Assembly (NCBI GenBank): GCA_047975765.1
Contig: JBKEEF010000015.1
Coordinates: forward strand, 21,916-85,915
DNA from: JAQWBS01 sp047975765
GTDB taxonomy: Bacteria > Pseudomonadota > Alphaproteobacteria > RF32 > CAG-239
Length of the DNA: 64,000 nt
Reading direction: 5' to 3'
Positions 7,984 to 16,814 of this stretch are shown in pieces (position 1 is the first letter of the stretch; every line of letters starts with the position of its first letter). Under the pieces are notes generated by a model, which did no database searches, was not told the DNA's origin, and worked only from the letters and a program-made list of their open reading frames with translations. The translations under genes and the position numbers were made by a program.

Positions 7984-8538
7984 ATGAAAAGATGTGATTG
8001 GGTCAGGCATGACGAAGAAATTAAATATCATGATGAAGAATGGGGAATTCCTTCTTATGATGATGCTTATCTTTTTGAAATGCTTATTCTTGAGGGGTTT
8101 CAAGCAGGACTTAGTTGGTACACAATTTTGAAAAAAAGAGAAAACTTTCGTAAAGCATTTGCTAGTTTTGACTATCACAAAATTGCTATGTTTTCAGATG
8201 AACAGTTTGAAGCTTTGATGAATGATGAGGGAATTATTAGAAATCGCCTCAAAATCTGGGGAACAAAGAAAAATGCGTTAGCTTTTATGGCTGTTCAAAA
8301 AGAGTTTGGAAGTTTTTCAAAGTATATCTGGGGATTTGTGAATGATAAACCAATCATCAATTCTAGACCTAGCTTAAAAGATGTTCCTGCTTCAACAGAA
8401 CTTTCTGATAAAATTAGTAAGGATTTGAAGAAGAGAGGATTTACTTTTGTTGGGACGACCATCACCTATGCTTTTATGCAAGCTGTGGGAATTGTTAATG
8501 ATCATGTAAATGATTGTGATTTCAAAAAAGCCTCTTAA
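7984..8538 (+). CDS. tag: DNA-3-methyladenine glycosylase I
   Basis: Tag removes 3-methyladenine from alkylated DNA as the first step of base excision repair. The 184-residue protein has the family layout: an N-terminal M-K-R-C-D-W with zinc-ligand cysteine, Y-H-D-E-E-W-G, the L-x-L-E-G-F-Q-A-G-L-S-W segment with the catalytic glutamate, and a C-terminal pair H-V-N-D-C that completes the zinc site. Length and ligands are normal. A GGGG ribosome site precedes the ATG. The gene is monocistronic and convergent with motAB. Its last codons form part of a terminator hairpin shared with motB. Confidence 0.95.
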   Translation: MKRCDWVRHDEEIKYHDEEWGIPSYDDAYLFEMLILEGFQAGLSWYTILKKRENFRKAFASFDYHKIAMFSDEQFEALMNDEGIIRNRLKIWGTKKNALAFMAVQKEFGSFSKYIWGFVNDKPIINSRPSLKDVPASTELSDKISKDLKKRGFTFVGTTITYAFMQAVGIVNDHVNDCDFKKAS

Positions 8539-8554
8539 TAAGAGGCTTAATTTT
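8528..8554. terminator. Hairpin terminator overlapping the tag stop codon
   Basis: AAGCCTCTT / AAGAGGCTT with an AAT loop is followed by TTAATTTTT on the plus strand and preceded by an A run that gives a T tail on the minus strand. The left arm and the stop codon of tag are part of the hairpin, and the motB stop codon lies directly beside it. Confidence 0.75.
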
Positions 8555-9216
8555 TATGGTTCAATACGGATGACAACACGTCTGTTTTTCTTTTGGTTTT
8601 CAGGAATTTTATCGCCATAAGGATCAAGGTTTGGATATTTTGGAGCAATATTGGCCATTCCAACTGCTTTGAGTCTATTGGCTTCCACATAATCTGTTAC
8701 AAATTCATTGACAATTGAAGCCGCACGAATAGAAGATAAATCCCATTTCGTTGGATATTGTGAACCATTAGCCTCTTCAGAGTCTGTATGTCCTTCAACC
8801 ACAACATCAAATCTTTTATATCTGTTTTCGTTTAAAAGTTTTGAAATCTTGATGATGGTTTGCTCATATTCTTTTTTGATTCTTGCACTGCCTGTTTCAA
8901 ACATGTCAATATTAGCAATTTCAATCAAAGCACCACGTGAATCTGAACCAAGAGAAACATTTTTACCTAAATCAAGCGTTTTTAAGTCGTCCATAAAGGT
9001 CAAAATTGTTCCTGTGAGTTGTTCTGGAGGATTAGCATTGAATGCTGCTGTGAATGCTTGTTCAAGTTCTCCGGCTTTCTTCTTATCCAAATTTGAAGAA
9101 GCAAAAAGCACAATAAACAAAGCAAGAAGAAGGGTCAAAATATCCGCATAAGGAACGAGCCATGTTTCGTCGGCATGTTCTTCGTGATGTTCGGAATGTT
9201 GTTTTTTTCTAGCCAT
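8554..9216 (-). CDS. motB: MotB-type stator protein (OmpA-domain)
   Basis: MotB with MotA forms the ion-driven stator that turns the flagellar motor. The 220-residue protein has one N-terminal helix with P-Y-A-D-I-L-T-L-L-L-A-L-F, where the aspartate is the ion-binding residue of MotB/PomB plugs. A C-terminal OmpA-like peptidoglycan-binding domain (V-V-V-E-G-H-T-D-S-E and S-S-I-R-A-A-S-I-V) follows. It lies 15 bases downstream of motA in the same direction. No other flagellar or chemotaxis genes are in the window, so a motor role is inferred from the family alone; other OmpA-domain ion channels are possible. Confidence 0.85.
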   Translation of the reverse strand: MARKKQHSEHHEEHADETWLVPYADILTLLLALFIVLFASSNLDKKKAGELEQAFTAAFNANPPEQLTGTILTFMDDLKTLDLGKNVSLGSDSRGALIEIANIDMFETGSARIKKEYEQTIIKISKLLNENRYKRFDVVVEGHTDSEEANGSQYPTKWDLSSIRAASIVNEFVTDYVEANRLKAVGMANIAPKYPNLDPYGDKIPENQKKNRRVVIRIEP

Positions 9217-9231
9217 TATTCAAGACCTTAA

Positions 9232-10005
9232 TTATGCATCTCTAAGAGATTTACGTTTAGAAGAAGGGATGAAAGATTGAAGTTTTGCTTCCATAGCAAT
9301 GGTTGAGGCACCAGATTGAAGTGCAAGCATTCCTTCTAACATCATCTTTTTGATAGAAATTTCTTCAAGGGACATTTGTTTAAGCTTATTTGAAAAAGGG
9401 TGCCACATCACGTATCCACAGAAGATACCAAGAAGGGTTGCTACGAATGCTGCTGCAATTGAGTGACCAAGAACTTCAGTGTCAGAAAGGTTTCCAAGTG
9501 CAGCAATCAAACCAATAACCGCACCTAACACACCAAGAGTTGGGGCATACATACCACATTGTGCAAATACTTGAGCTCCGACACGATGTCTTTCTTCCGT
9601 ATTCTTAATATCGTTTTCAATCACTTCTGCAATAAAATCTGCAGAAAAACCATCGGCAACTAAAGTTAAACCAGTTTTGAGAAAAGGATCTGTAATTTCA
9701 TTGGCTCTTTTTTCAATTCCCATTACACCTTCTTGTTTAGAAACTTTTGCCAAATTTACAAAAAGTTCAAGAATCTCTTGTTGCTCCATCAGTTTTTGTT
9801 TTTTAAACAAAAGACTAAAATATTTGAAAAATTTCTTCACAGTGACAAGCGGAAAGGCATTGAATATGACGGCAAACGTGCCACCCATGATGATGAGAAA
9901 AGCAGCAGGGTTAATAAGTGCATGAGGATCTGCGCCTTTGAGCCACATACCTACGCCAACAGACAAAATGCCTGAAATGATACCAATTAATGTACTAATT
10001 TCCAT
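9232..10005 (-). CDS. motA: MotA-type stator protein
   Basis: The 257-residue protein has four hydrophobic segments with the MotA/PomA layout: a pair of N-terminal helices (S-T-L-I-G-I-I-S-G-I, then P-A-A-F-L-I-I-M-G-G-T), a cytosolic loop of about 100 residues, and two C-terminal helices containing A-P-T-L-G-V-L-G-A-V-I-G-L and A-A-A-F-V-A-T-L-L-G. It is the PomA/MotP-like size (about 250 residues). It precedes motB in a two-gene operon. The ion used (H+ or Na+) cannot be decided with confidence from the sequence. Confidence 0.88.
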   Translation of the reverse strand: MEISTLIGIISGILSVGVGMWLKGADPHALINPAAFLIIMGGTFAVIFNAFPLVTVKKFFKYFSLLFKKQKLMEQQEILELFVNLAKVSKQEGVMGIEKRANEITDPFLKTGLTLVADGFSADFIAEVIENDIKNTEERHRVGAQVFAQCGMYAPTLGVLGAVIGLIAALGNLSDTEVLGHSIAAAFVATLLGIFCGYVMWHPFSNKLKQMSLEEISIKKMMLEGMLALQSGASTIAMEAKLQSFIPSSKRKSLRDA

Positions 10006-10099
10006 AACTTCACTTCCTGTAACAAGTTCTTAAAACACTTTTGTAAGTCATTCTAAGGGATAAACGTTAAAATATTGTTGCCATATATATTAAAATAAT

Positions 10100-10133
10100 A
10101 AAAAAAGCTCCCAGATTTCTGAGAGCTTTTTTA
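10100..10133 (-). terminator. Intrinsic terminator downstream of nifJ
   Basis: GCTCCCAG / CTGAGAGC has an ATTT loop and one C-A mismatch, with A/T runs on both sides. It starts seven bases beyond the nifJ stop codon on the minus strand. Confidence 0.8.
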
Positions 10134-10139
10134 TTAGCC

Positions 10140-13100
10140 TTATTCTTGAGGCTGTTCTTCTTGAGCAGGAACATATTGTGCCAAATGTTCAAGGTATGAA
10201 CGTTTATCCTTGTTCAGTTTTTCAGCTTTTTTCAAAACTTCTTGATAATGTTCAGGGTTTAGTTTCTTAATTGCTTGGAAACGTCCTTCTGAATCCATCC
10301 ATTCTGAAACAGCTACCGATGCTGCTTTTGAATCGAGAACAAGAGCAGGCTTGCCTTGTTTTTCATTGTCAGGATTGTTTCTGAATAAGTTCCAAGAACC
10401 TGTGTTCACCGCCAATTGTTGGTGTCCCAAGCCTTGTCTGAGGTCAAAACCTTGAGCAATACAAGTTGAGTATGCGATAATCAAAGATGGACCGTCAAAA
10501 GCTTCTGCTTCATTAAATGCTTTGATTGTTTGCAAGTCGTTCGCACCAAAGGCAACTTGAGCAACATAAACATTACCATAAGACATTGCCATCAAACCTA
10601 AATCTTTCTTAGCCAACTGTTTACCAGATGTTGCAAACTTAGCCACAGCACCGAAAGGTGTTGCTTTAGATTGTTGACCACCAGTATTTGAATAAACACC
10701 AGTATCCATAACCAAAATGTTGATGTTTTTGCCAGAAGCAATAGCATGGTCAAGACCGCCAAAGCCAATGTCATATGCCCAACCGTCACCACCAATAATC
10801 CAGAGAGATTTTTTGATGAGATGATCTGCATTTGCCAAAAGTTCTTTTGCTTTGTCTGTGCCAATTTTTGCCAATTTTTCTTTGAGCTCAGCAACTCTTG
10901 CTCTTTGTGCTTCAATTTCCAAATCGTCTTTTTGTTCAGAATTCAAAAGCGCATCAACAAGTTCACTACCAAGTTCTGGACGAAGTGTTTCAAGAGCTGT
11001 TGAAGCCACTTGAAGCTGTTGATCAAGCGCAAATTTCATACCCAAACCAAATTCAGCATTATCTTCAAACAAAGAGTTTGCCCAAGCTGGTCCGTGACCT
11101 TCGGAATCTTTTGCATAAGGTGTTGTTGGAAGGTTTCCGCCATAGATTGATGAACAACCAGTTGCGTTTGCAATAACCATTCTATCACCAAACAATTGAG
11201 TGAGGAGCTTGATATATGGTGTTTCACCACAACCAGCACAAGCACCAGAAAATTCAACAAGTGGTCTGATGAGTTGAGTTGTTTTCGGAATGTTTTTAAC
11301 AACTTCATGTCTTTTGATGTATGGAAGTGTGTCAAAGAAGTTCCAGTTTTCAAGTTCTCTGTCGAAGTGATTTTCAATCACATCCATATTAATCGCTTTT
11401 TTCTCAGGATTAGTTTTGTCTTTTGCAGGGCAAGCTGTTGTGCAGAGTCCACAACCAGTACAATCTTCAGGCGTGATTTGAAGAATGAATTTTTTGCCAG
11501 CGAATTCTTTACCCTTATAGTCTGCAGATTTGAATCCTGCTGGAGCATTTGCCAGTTGTTCATCACTTGCAATTTTCATACGAATAACTGCGTGAGGGCA
11601 AACAAGAGAACATTTTCCACATTGGATACAAATCTCAGATTCCCAAATAGGAACTTCTGTTGCAATACGACGTTTTTCATATTGAGTTGTTGCACTTGGC
11701 CATGTGCCATCTACAACATCTTTGAAAGCACTTACAGGAAGTTTTTCACCACGTTCTGCAATAATTTCTCCAATTACATTTTGAACAAATTCTGGAGCAT
11801 TAGCAGGAACAGGTAAAGACATTGAAACTTTTGAAGTTGCTTTTGTAGGAACTTCAATTCTGTGAAGGTGATTCAATGCTTCATCAACCGCAGCAAAGTT
11901 CTTGTCAACAATTGCTTGAGATTTTTTGCTATATGTTTTTTGAATTGCTTCTTTAATGTGTTTAATAGCTAAGTCTTTTTCAATTACATTTGAAATTGCA
12001 AAGAAACAAGTTTGCATGATTGTATTGATTCTTGCACCCATACCTGTTGCACGAGCTACTTCAACAGCATTGATTGCATAGAGTTTAATATCTTTATCAA
12101 TGATTTGTTGTTGAACTTCAATAGGTAAGTGATCCCAAACTTCATCTTTGTCATAAGGTGCATTAATCAAGAAAGTTGCACCTTTTTGAGCATATTTTAC
12201 AATGTCAATTTTTTTGATGAATGGGAAGTGGTGACAAGCAACAAAGTTTGCTTCGTCAATCAAATATGCCGCACGGATTGGGTCTTTTGAAAATCTCAAG
12301 TGAGAAACAGTGATTGCACCAGCTTTCTTTGAGTCATAAACAAAATAGCCTTGACCATAAAGACCTGCATCTTCAGCAATGATTTTGATTGAGTTTTTGT
12401 TTGCACCAATTGTTCCGTCTGAACCAAGACCAACAAAAATAGCTTTAGAAACATTTTCACCTTCAGTGTCGAAGTTGCCATATTTCAAGGAAAGATTTGT
12501 AACGTCATCTTCAATACCCACAGAAAAACTGTTGATTGGTTTAATAGAAGATGCATTGTCATAAACTGCTTTTGCCATTCCTGGTGTAAATTCTTTGGAA
12601 GACAAGCCATAACGACCGCCATAAACTTTCGGTAAGAAAGAAATTTTGTTGTTGCTATATGCATCTGTCAATGTTGTAACTACATCAAGATAAAGTGGTT
12701 CGCCAACAGAACCAGATTCTTTTGTTCTATCCAATACAGAAATCGTTTTAACAGTTGAAGGAAGTGCTTTGATGAAGCTATCTTTAGGGAATGGGCGATA
12801 AAGTCTGATTTTTACCAAGCCATATTTTCCACCATTCGCATTGAGTTTTTCCAAAACTTCTTCAGTTGTTTCAGCACTTGAACCAAGTGTAACAACAATA
12901 TTTTCGGCATCTTTTGGACCAACATATTCAACAATATTATAGTGACGACCAGTGATTTTGCCAAGTTTGTTCATTTCTTCTTGAACAATAGCTTCACATT
13001 TTTCATAAAATGGATTTGAAGCTTCACGAACTTGGAAGAAAATATCAGGGTTTTGTGCTGTTCCGCGGATGAACGGATTTTCTGGATTCAAACCACGTTC

Positions 13101-13718
13101 TGCATTGAAATCTTTATTCACACCTTGCATCATTTTCAAAAGTTCTTCATCAGATAAAAGGCTGACTTTCTTAATTTCGTGAGATGTTCTGAAACCGTCA
13201 AAGAAGTGCATAAATGGCAAACGAGAACGTAAGCTAGCTGTTTGAGCAATGGCTGCAAAGTCACCTGCTTCTTGAACAGAGTTTGAAGCTAAAATTGCAA
13301 AACCAGTTTGGCGAGCAGCCATAACGTCCGAATGGTCCCCAAAGATTGAAAGTGCATTTGTCGCAATGGTACGAGCAGCAACGTGCATCACAAATGGCGT
13401 AAGTTCTCCAGCAATTTTATACATATTTGGAAGCATCAAAAGCAGACCTTGAGAAGCTGTGAAAGTTGTTGTGAGCGATCCTGCTTGAACCGAACCATGA
13501 CAAGCACCGGCTGCACCACCTTCTGATTGCATCTCTTGAACCTGAGGAACGACTCCCCAGATGTTTTTTTGTTTTGCGGCACTCCAAGCATCCGTCCATT
13601 CTCCCATTGGAGATGAAGGTGTAATTGGATATATAACAATAACTTCATTCATGCGGTGCGCAACAGAAGCAGTCGCTTCATTGGCATCCATCATTCTGAT
13701 ATTACTTTTCTCTGCCAT
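10140..13718 (-). CDS. nifJ: Pyruvate:ferredoxin (flavodoxin) oxidoreductase
   Basis: This enzyme oxidises pyruvate with CoA to acetyl-CoA and CO2 and reduces ferredoxin or flavodoxin. It is a homodimeric, cytosolic enzyme of anaerobic metabolism. The 1192-residue chain is full length. It has the N-terminal pyrimidine-binding domain (Y-P-I-T-P-S-S-P-M-G), the gamma-type domain, two 4Fe-4S motifs (CIQCGKCSLVCP and CTGCGLCTTACP), and the TPP domain with G-C-G-E-T-P, N-A-T-G-C-S-S-I-Y-G and the G-D-G-W-A-Y-D-I-G ... N-T-G-G-Q segment. A near-consensus Fur box sits about 40 bases upstream of the ATG, beside a TATTAT -10-like element. The reduced ferredoxin is a natural donor for the Rnf-type complex 5 kb away. 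Confidence 0.97.
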   Translation of the reverse strand: MAEKSNIRMMDANEATASVAHRMNEVIVIYPITPSSPMGEWTDAWSAAKQKNIWGVVPQVQEMQSEGGAAGACHGSVQAGSLTTTFTASQGLLLMLPNMYKIAGELTPFVMHVAARTIATNALSIFGDHSDVMAARQTGFAILASNSVQEAGDFAAIAQTASLRSRLPFMHFFDGFRTSHEIKKVSLLSDEELLKMMQGVNKDFNAERGLNPENPFIRGTAQNPDIFFQVREASNPFYEKCEAIVQEEMNKLGKITGRHYNIVEYVGPKDAENIVVTLGSSAETTEEVLEKLNANGGKYGLVKIRLYRPFPKDSFIKALPSTVKTISVLDRTKESGSVGEPLYLDVVTTLTDAYSNNKISFLPKVYGGRYGLSSKEFTPGMAKAVYDNASSIKPINSFSVGIEDDVTNLSLKYGNFDTEGENVSKAIFVGLGSDGTIGANKNSIKIIAEDAGLYGQGYFVYDSKKAGAITVSHLRFSKDPIRAAYLIDEANFVACHHFPFIKKIDIVKYAQKGATFLINAPYDKDEVWDHLPIEVQQQIIDKDIKLYAINAVEVARATGMGARINTIMQTCFFAISNVIEKDLAIKHIKEAIQKTYSKKSQAIVDKNFAAVDEALNHLHRIEVPTKATSKVSMSLPVPANAPEFVQNVIGEIIAERGEKLPVSAFKDVVDGTWPSATTQYEKRRIATEVPIWESEICIQCGKCSLVCPHAVIRMKIASDEQLANAPAGFKSADYKGKEFAGKKFILQITPEDCTGCGLCTTACPAKDKTNPEKKAINMDVIENHFDRELENWNFFDTLPYIKRHEVVKNIPKTTQLIRPLVEFSGACAGCGETPYIKLLTQLFGDRMVIANATGCSSIYGGNLPTTPYAKDSEGHGPAWANSLFEDNAEFGLGMKFALDQQLQVASTALETLRPELGSELVDALLNSEQKDDLEIEAQRARVAELKEKLAKIGTDKAKELLANADHLIKKSLWIIGGDGWAYDIGFGGLDHAIASGKNINILVMDTGVYSNTGGQQSKATPFGAVAKFATSGKQLAKKDLGLMAMSYGNVYVAQVAFGANDLQTIKAFNEAEAFDGPSLIIAYSTCIAQGFDLRQGLGHQQLAVNTGSWNLFRNNPDNEKQGKPALVLDSKAASVAVSEWMDSEGRFQAIKKLNPEHYQEVLKKAEKLNKDKRSYLEHLAQYVPAQEEQPQE

Positions 13719-13758
13719 TTTAGTTTCCTTTACATATTAATTAAAACTTATTTGAAAA

Positions 13759-13773
13759 TCATAATGATTATCA
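13759..13773. promoter_or_regulatory. Putative Fur box upstream of nifJ
   Basis: TCATAATGATTATCA matches the 7-1-7 Fur consensus at 13 of 14 defined positions, and the flanks extend it to an imperfect 25-bp palindrome (13754-13778). It lies about 41 bases upstream of the nifJ start and just downstream, in transcription sense, of a TATTAT element at about 13782-13789, a standard place for repression. Confidence 0.6.
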
Positions 13774-13838
13774 TTTTCTTGTATAATACCTATAAAATAT
13801 AAAAAATCTATAAAAATTTTATTATAGAATATCTTTTT

Positions 13839-14063
13839 TTAATTTTTTAGGTAGTCGACGGTTTCCTCAATGAATTTGAAAACAACGTCTAAAATATCGT
13901 CATCAACTTCTTCAGTATCTTTTCCAACTTCTTTAGCAACATTATCAATTGTTGTGCTTGCTGTTTCTGGTGTCGGTTCTATTTTTTCATCAATAAAGAT
14001 GACTTTTACTACAAGAGCAACAAAAGCAAAAATAATTATTCCGAAGAAAAATTTTTTTAACAT
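13839..14063 (-). CDS. Small membrane-anchored acidic protein
   Basis: The 74-residue protein was not recognised. It has a basic start (M-L-K-K), one hydrophobic helix over residues 5-25, then an acidic tail (P-E-T-A-S-T-T-I-D-N ... E-E-V-D-D-D-I-L-D-V-V-F) likely to face the periplasm as an amphipathic helix. It lies 16 bases downstream of holC on the same strand, so it is probably the last gene of the hflK-hflC-degP-holC transcript. Confidence 0.6.
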   Translation of the reverse strand: MLKKFFFGIIIFAFVALVVKVIFIDEKIEPTPETASTTIDNVAKEVGKDTEEVDDDILDVVFKFIEETVDYLKN

Positions 14064-14079
14064 ATTTTAGTCTCCATTT

Positions 14080-14535
14080 TTATTGTTTTTGTATCCATTT
14101 TCCAGAACTGTCTTGTTGCCAATAAAATAGCTCCAAATTATTAGTTTTCAAGTCTTTCCAGAATTGTCTTGCTTGATCAAGAGCTGTTGAGGAATTGCCA
14201 TCGAAAATGTTTAATATTCTCGAATAAACAGATGCTTCCTCAAAGTTGCAAGAGGCTCCATCAACAAGAAAAAGCATCTCACTATGATTTGGATTTTCAT
14301 CATCACAGCTCAAAAAAACAGGTTGCATTTCTGCAAAACCATCTTTTTTAGTACCATGAGGCAGAAAAGACAAGTTTTGATATGTCCAAAGCAATGTGTT
14401 GATTTTTTCTAGATTTTCTTCTTTCCCAACTTTGATTTTTATTTTCTTTCCCGTTTCATAAGCCTTTTCAATAAGCTTTGGAAGAACCATATCTAAGTTT
14501 TGAGTTTGGAGATGATAAAAATCGATTCTTGTCAT
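14080..14535 (-). CDS. holC: DNA polymerase III chi subunit
   Basis: HolC is the chi subunit of the clamp-loader complex and bridges it to single-strand binding protein. The 151-residue protein has the usual HolC size and pattern: an opening R-I-D-F-Y-H-L-Q, L-P-K-L-I-E-K-A-Y-E-T-G-K-K-I near residue 18, L-L-W-T-Y-Q-x-L-S-F-L-P-H-G, and E-M-L-F-L-V-D-G. Its ATG overlaps the stop codon of degP (ATGA), so translation is likely coupled. Alphaproteobacterial holC is usually linked to pepA; its place here behind degP is a local arrangement. Confidence 0.85.
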   Translation of the reverse strand: MTRIDFYHLQTQNLDMVLPKLIEKAYETGKKIKIKVGKEENLEKINTLLWTYQNLSFLPHGTKKDGFAEMQPVFLSCDDENPNHSEMLFLVDGASCNFEEASVYSRILNIFDGNSSTALDQARQFWKDLKTNNLELFYWQQDSSGKWIQKQ

Positions 14536-15920
14536 TGTTTTTTCAACTTTAATGCCACAAAATTAACAGTGTCTTTGCTTTGAACCAAGAGAAGAACAGG
14601 GCGATTGTTTTCTCTTTTAGCATCTGCTACATATTTTTTCATATCATCAATAGAAAATAAATCTTTCTTGTCAATTTTAACAATAACATCACCTACAACA
14701 ATTCCCTTGTTGGCAGCATCAGAGTTTTCAACAACATTGGTTACAACTAAGCCACTAACATTTTTAGTTAGACCATATTTCAATGTCATTTCTTCATCAA
14801 CAAGTACAAGATTTATTCCAAGTTCAGGAATAAAAGATTGTTCTCTAGATTCTTGTTGAACAACAGGTTTATCGTCTTCTTTTTTAGATTCAATTGGCAT
14901 TCCTTCAATGGTCATATTAAGCGAAATTTTTTGTTTATTTCTCCATATTTCAACTTTGACAGTTTTACCAATTTTTGTTTCAGCAACAAGGCGGGAAAGA
15001 CTTTTAGTATTATCAATTTCTGTGCCATCAAAACTCAAAATAACATCACCAACAGCAAGTCCTGCTTTTTGTGCTGGAGCATTTTCAGAAAAACCAGAAA
15101 TGATAATTCCTTGTCCTTCTTTCAAGCCTAGAGAAGTTGATATTTCAGAATTATTAGGTTGAACTTTAACACCAATCCAGCCACGTTTAACTTCGCCATG
15201 GGCTTTGAGCTGTTCAATCACCCATTTTGCCAGATTTATTGGAATAGCAAAACCAATTCCCATACTTCCGCCGTTTGTTGAGAAAATAGCGGAATTAATT
15301 CCAATAATTTCCTCATTCATATTAAACATTGGTCCACCAGAGTTTCCTCTGTTGATAGAAGCATCGGTTTGTAAGAAGTCGTCATAGTTTCCACTATCAA
15401 TATCACGAGATTTTGCAGAAATAATCCCTTTAGTCACACTTCCACCAAGTCCGAAAGGATTACCAATTGCTAAAACCCATTCACCAACTTTAGTTTTATC
15501 AGAGTCTCCAAAAACAACAGGTTTAAGAGGTGTCTTTGGTGAAATTTTTAAAAGAGCTATATCTGTTTTTTCATCAATTCCGATGATTTTGGCATCGTAA
15601 GTTCTATTGTCATAAGTTGTTGCTTTGATGCTCACCGCTTCGTCAATCACATGCTTATTGGTCACAATGAAACCATCTGCTGAGATAACAAAACCAGATC
15701 CTGCAGGCGTATGTTTTGAACTTTTTGATGTCCCATCAAGAAGTTCAAGTTCTTCTTGCTCCACAGTTGTTCTGTCAACTTCTGTTGTGATATTGACCAC
15801 TGTTGGCATCAAGTTTTCAACCATAACCGTAAAGTCTGGCAATGCCGTTTGAGCCTTTGCCCCGAAGGAACAAAGACTCAATATTGCAGCAATCTTAATA
15901 AACAATAATTTTTTAAGCAT
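14532..15920 (-). CDS. degP: Periplasmic serine endoprotease DegP/Do
   Basis: This is a trypsin-fold protease and chaperone that degrades misfolded envelope proteins. The 462-residue protein has a signal peptide (L-C-S-F-G-A-K-A-Q), a protease domain with His in V-T-N-K-H-V-I-D, Asp in K-T-D-I-A-L-L-K-I and Ser in N-R-G-N-S-G-G-P, then two PDZ domains (about 265-350 and 370-455). All catalytic residues are present. It lies six bases downstream of hflC, the typical hflK-hflC-degP order that couples DegP with the membrane HflKC complex. The acidic/Lys-rich linker between the PDZ domains is somewhat long. Confidence 0.95.
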   Translation of the reverse strand: MLKKLLFIKIAAILSLCSFGAKAQTALPDFTVMVENLMPTVVNITTEVDRTTVEQEELELLDGTSKSSKHTPAGSGFVISADGFIVTNKHVIDEAVSIKATTYDNRTYDAKIIGIDEKTDIALLKISPKTPLKPVVFGDSDKTKVGEWVLAIGNPFGLGGSVTKGIISAKSRDIDSGNYDDFLQTDASINRGNSGGPMFNMNEEIIGINSAIFSTNGGSMGIGFAIPINLAKWVIEQLKAHGEVKRGWIGVKVQPNNSEISTSLGLKEGQGIIISGFSENAPAQKAGLAVGDVILSFDGTEIDNTKSLSRLVAETKIGKTVKVEIWRNKQKISLNMTIEGMPIESKKEDDKPVVQQESREQSFIPELGINLVLVDEEMTLKYGLTKNVSGLVVTNVVENSDAANKGIVVGDVIVKIDKKDLFSIDDMKKYVADAKRENNRPVLLLVQSKDTVNFVALKLKKQ

Positions 15921-15925
15921 GCTTT

Positions 15926-16804
15926 TTAGTTTCCTGTTTTAAGCGTTTTCTTAAAGAAATCAAAAAATTCGCTGTCTGGAGAAATGACCAAAGATGTTTC
16001 TGAATCAGCTAAAGCATGTTTATAAGCTTCCAAAGAGCGATAGAAAGCATAGAATTTTGGGTCTGAGTTTGCTGTCTTTGTCAACAAAGTAATCGCTTCT
16101 TTATCGCCTTGACCTCTCAAAATTTCAGACTGTTTGTTTGCTTCTGCTAAAATGATAACTCTTTCTTTGTCTGCTTGAGCTGTAATTTCTTTAGCTTTTT
16201 GTTCACCTTGAGCACGAAATTCTTTAGCTTCTCTTTCTCTTTCCGCTTTCATACGTTCATTGATAGATTGCAAAACACTATTTGGCAAATCGGCACGGCG
16301 AATGCGAACATCAACCACTTTCACACCAATTTCTTCAGCATCTTTCATCACACCACTACGAATGTTTTTCATAATTTGATTTCTTTTAACAGACAAAAGC
16401 TCTGGTAAAGTGACTTGACCTAAGACACGACGAACAGAAGAGTTAACAATTTCTTCCAATTTACTACGTGCTTGAACTTCGGTTCTAACGGTTTTGTAAT
16501 ACTTCAAAGGATCAACTATTTGATAACGTGTGAAGCTATCCACTTCAAGACGTTTTTGGTCTTTTAGAATAATACTTTGAGCAGGAGGGTCCAAACGGAG
16601 CAATCTCTTATCATAGTAAACCAAGTTTTGAATGAAAGGGGTTTTGAATTTTAACCCTGGTTCTTTAACCACTCTTACTGGGTCACCAAATTGTAGGACT
16701 AAAACTTGTTCAGCTTGTCCAACGATATAGAGTGAATTTAAAGCCGTGAAAACAAGAACTGCTAAAACGACCAATACTGAAATTTTAAATTTAGATAACA
16801 TCAT
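15926..16804 (-). CDS. hflC: HflC, SPFH-domain modulator of FtsH
   Basis: HflC with HflK forms a large membrane complex that surrounds and regulates the FtsH protease. The 292-residue protein has one N-terminal membrane helix (about 8-26), the SPFH/band 7 domain (V-L-Q-F-G-D-P-V-R-V ... Y-Y-D-K-R-L-L-R-L-D) and a long charged coiled coil rich in E-R-E-A-K-E. Length and motifs are standard. It lies ten bases downstream of hflK. A second ATG three bases in could equally be the start. Confidence 0.95.
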   Translation of the reverse strand: MMLSKFKISVLVVLAVLVFTALNSLYIVGQAEQVLVLQFGDPVRVVKEPGLKFKTPFIQNLVYYDKRLLRLDPPAQSIILKDQKRLEVDSFTRYQIVDPLKYYKTVRTEVQARSKLEEIVNSSVRRVLGQVTLPELLSVKRNQIMKNIRSGVMKDAEEIGVKVVDVRIRRADLPNSVLQSINERMKAEREREAKEFRAQGEQKAKEITAQADKERVIILAEANKQSEILRGQGDKEAITLLTKTANSDPKFYAFYRSLEAYKHALADSETSLVISPDSEFFDFFKKTLKTGN

Positions 16805-16814
16805 TCTGGTCTCC

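Noticed and set aside
11196..11816. 206-codon open frame antisense to nifJ
   Set aside because: It lies inside the well-supported nifJ gene, its translation is Phe/Cys/Asn-rich with no family pattern, and it is the shadow of the nifJ codon bias.
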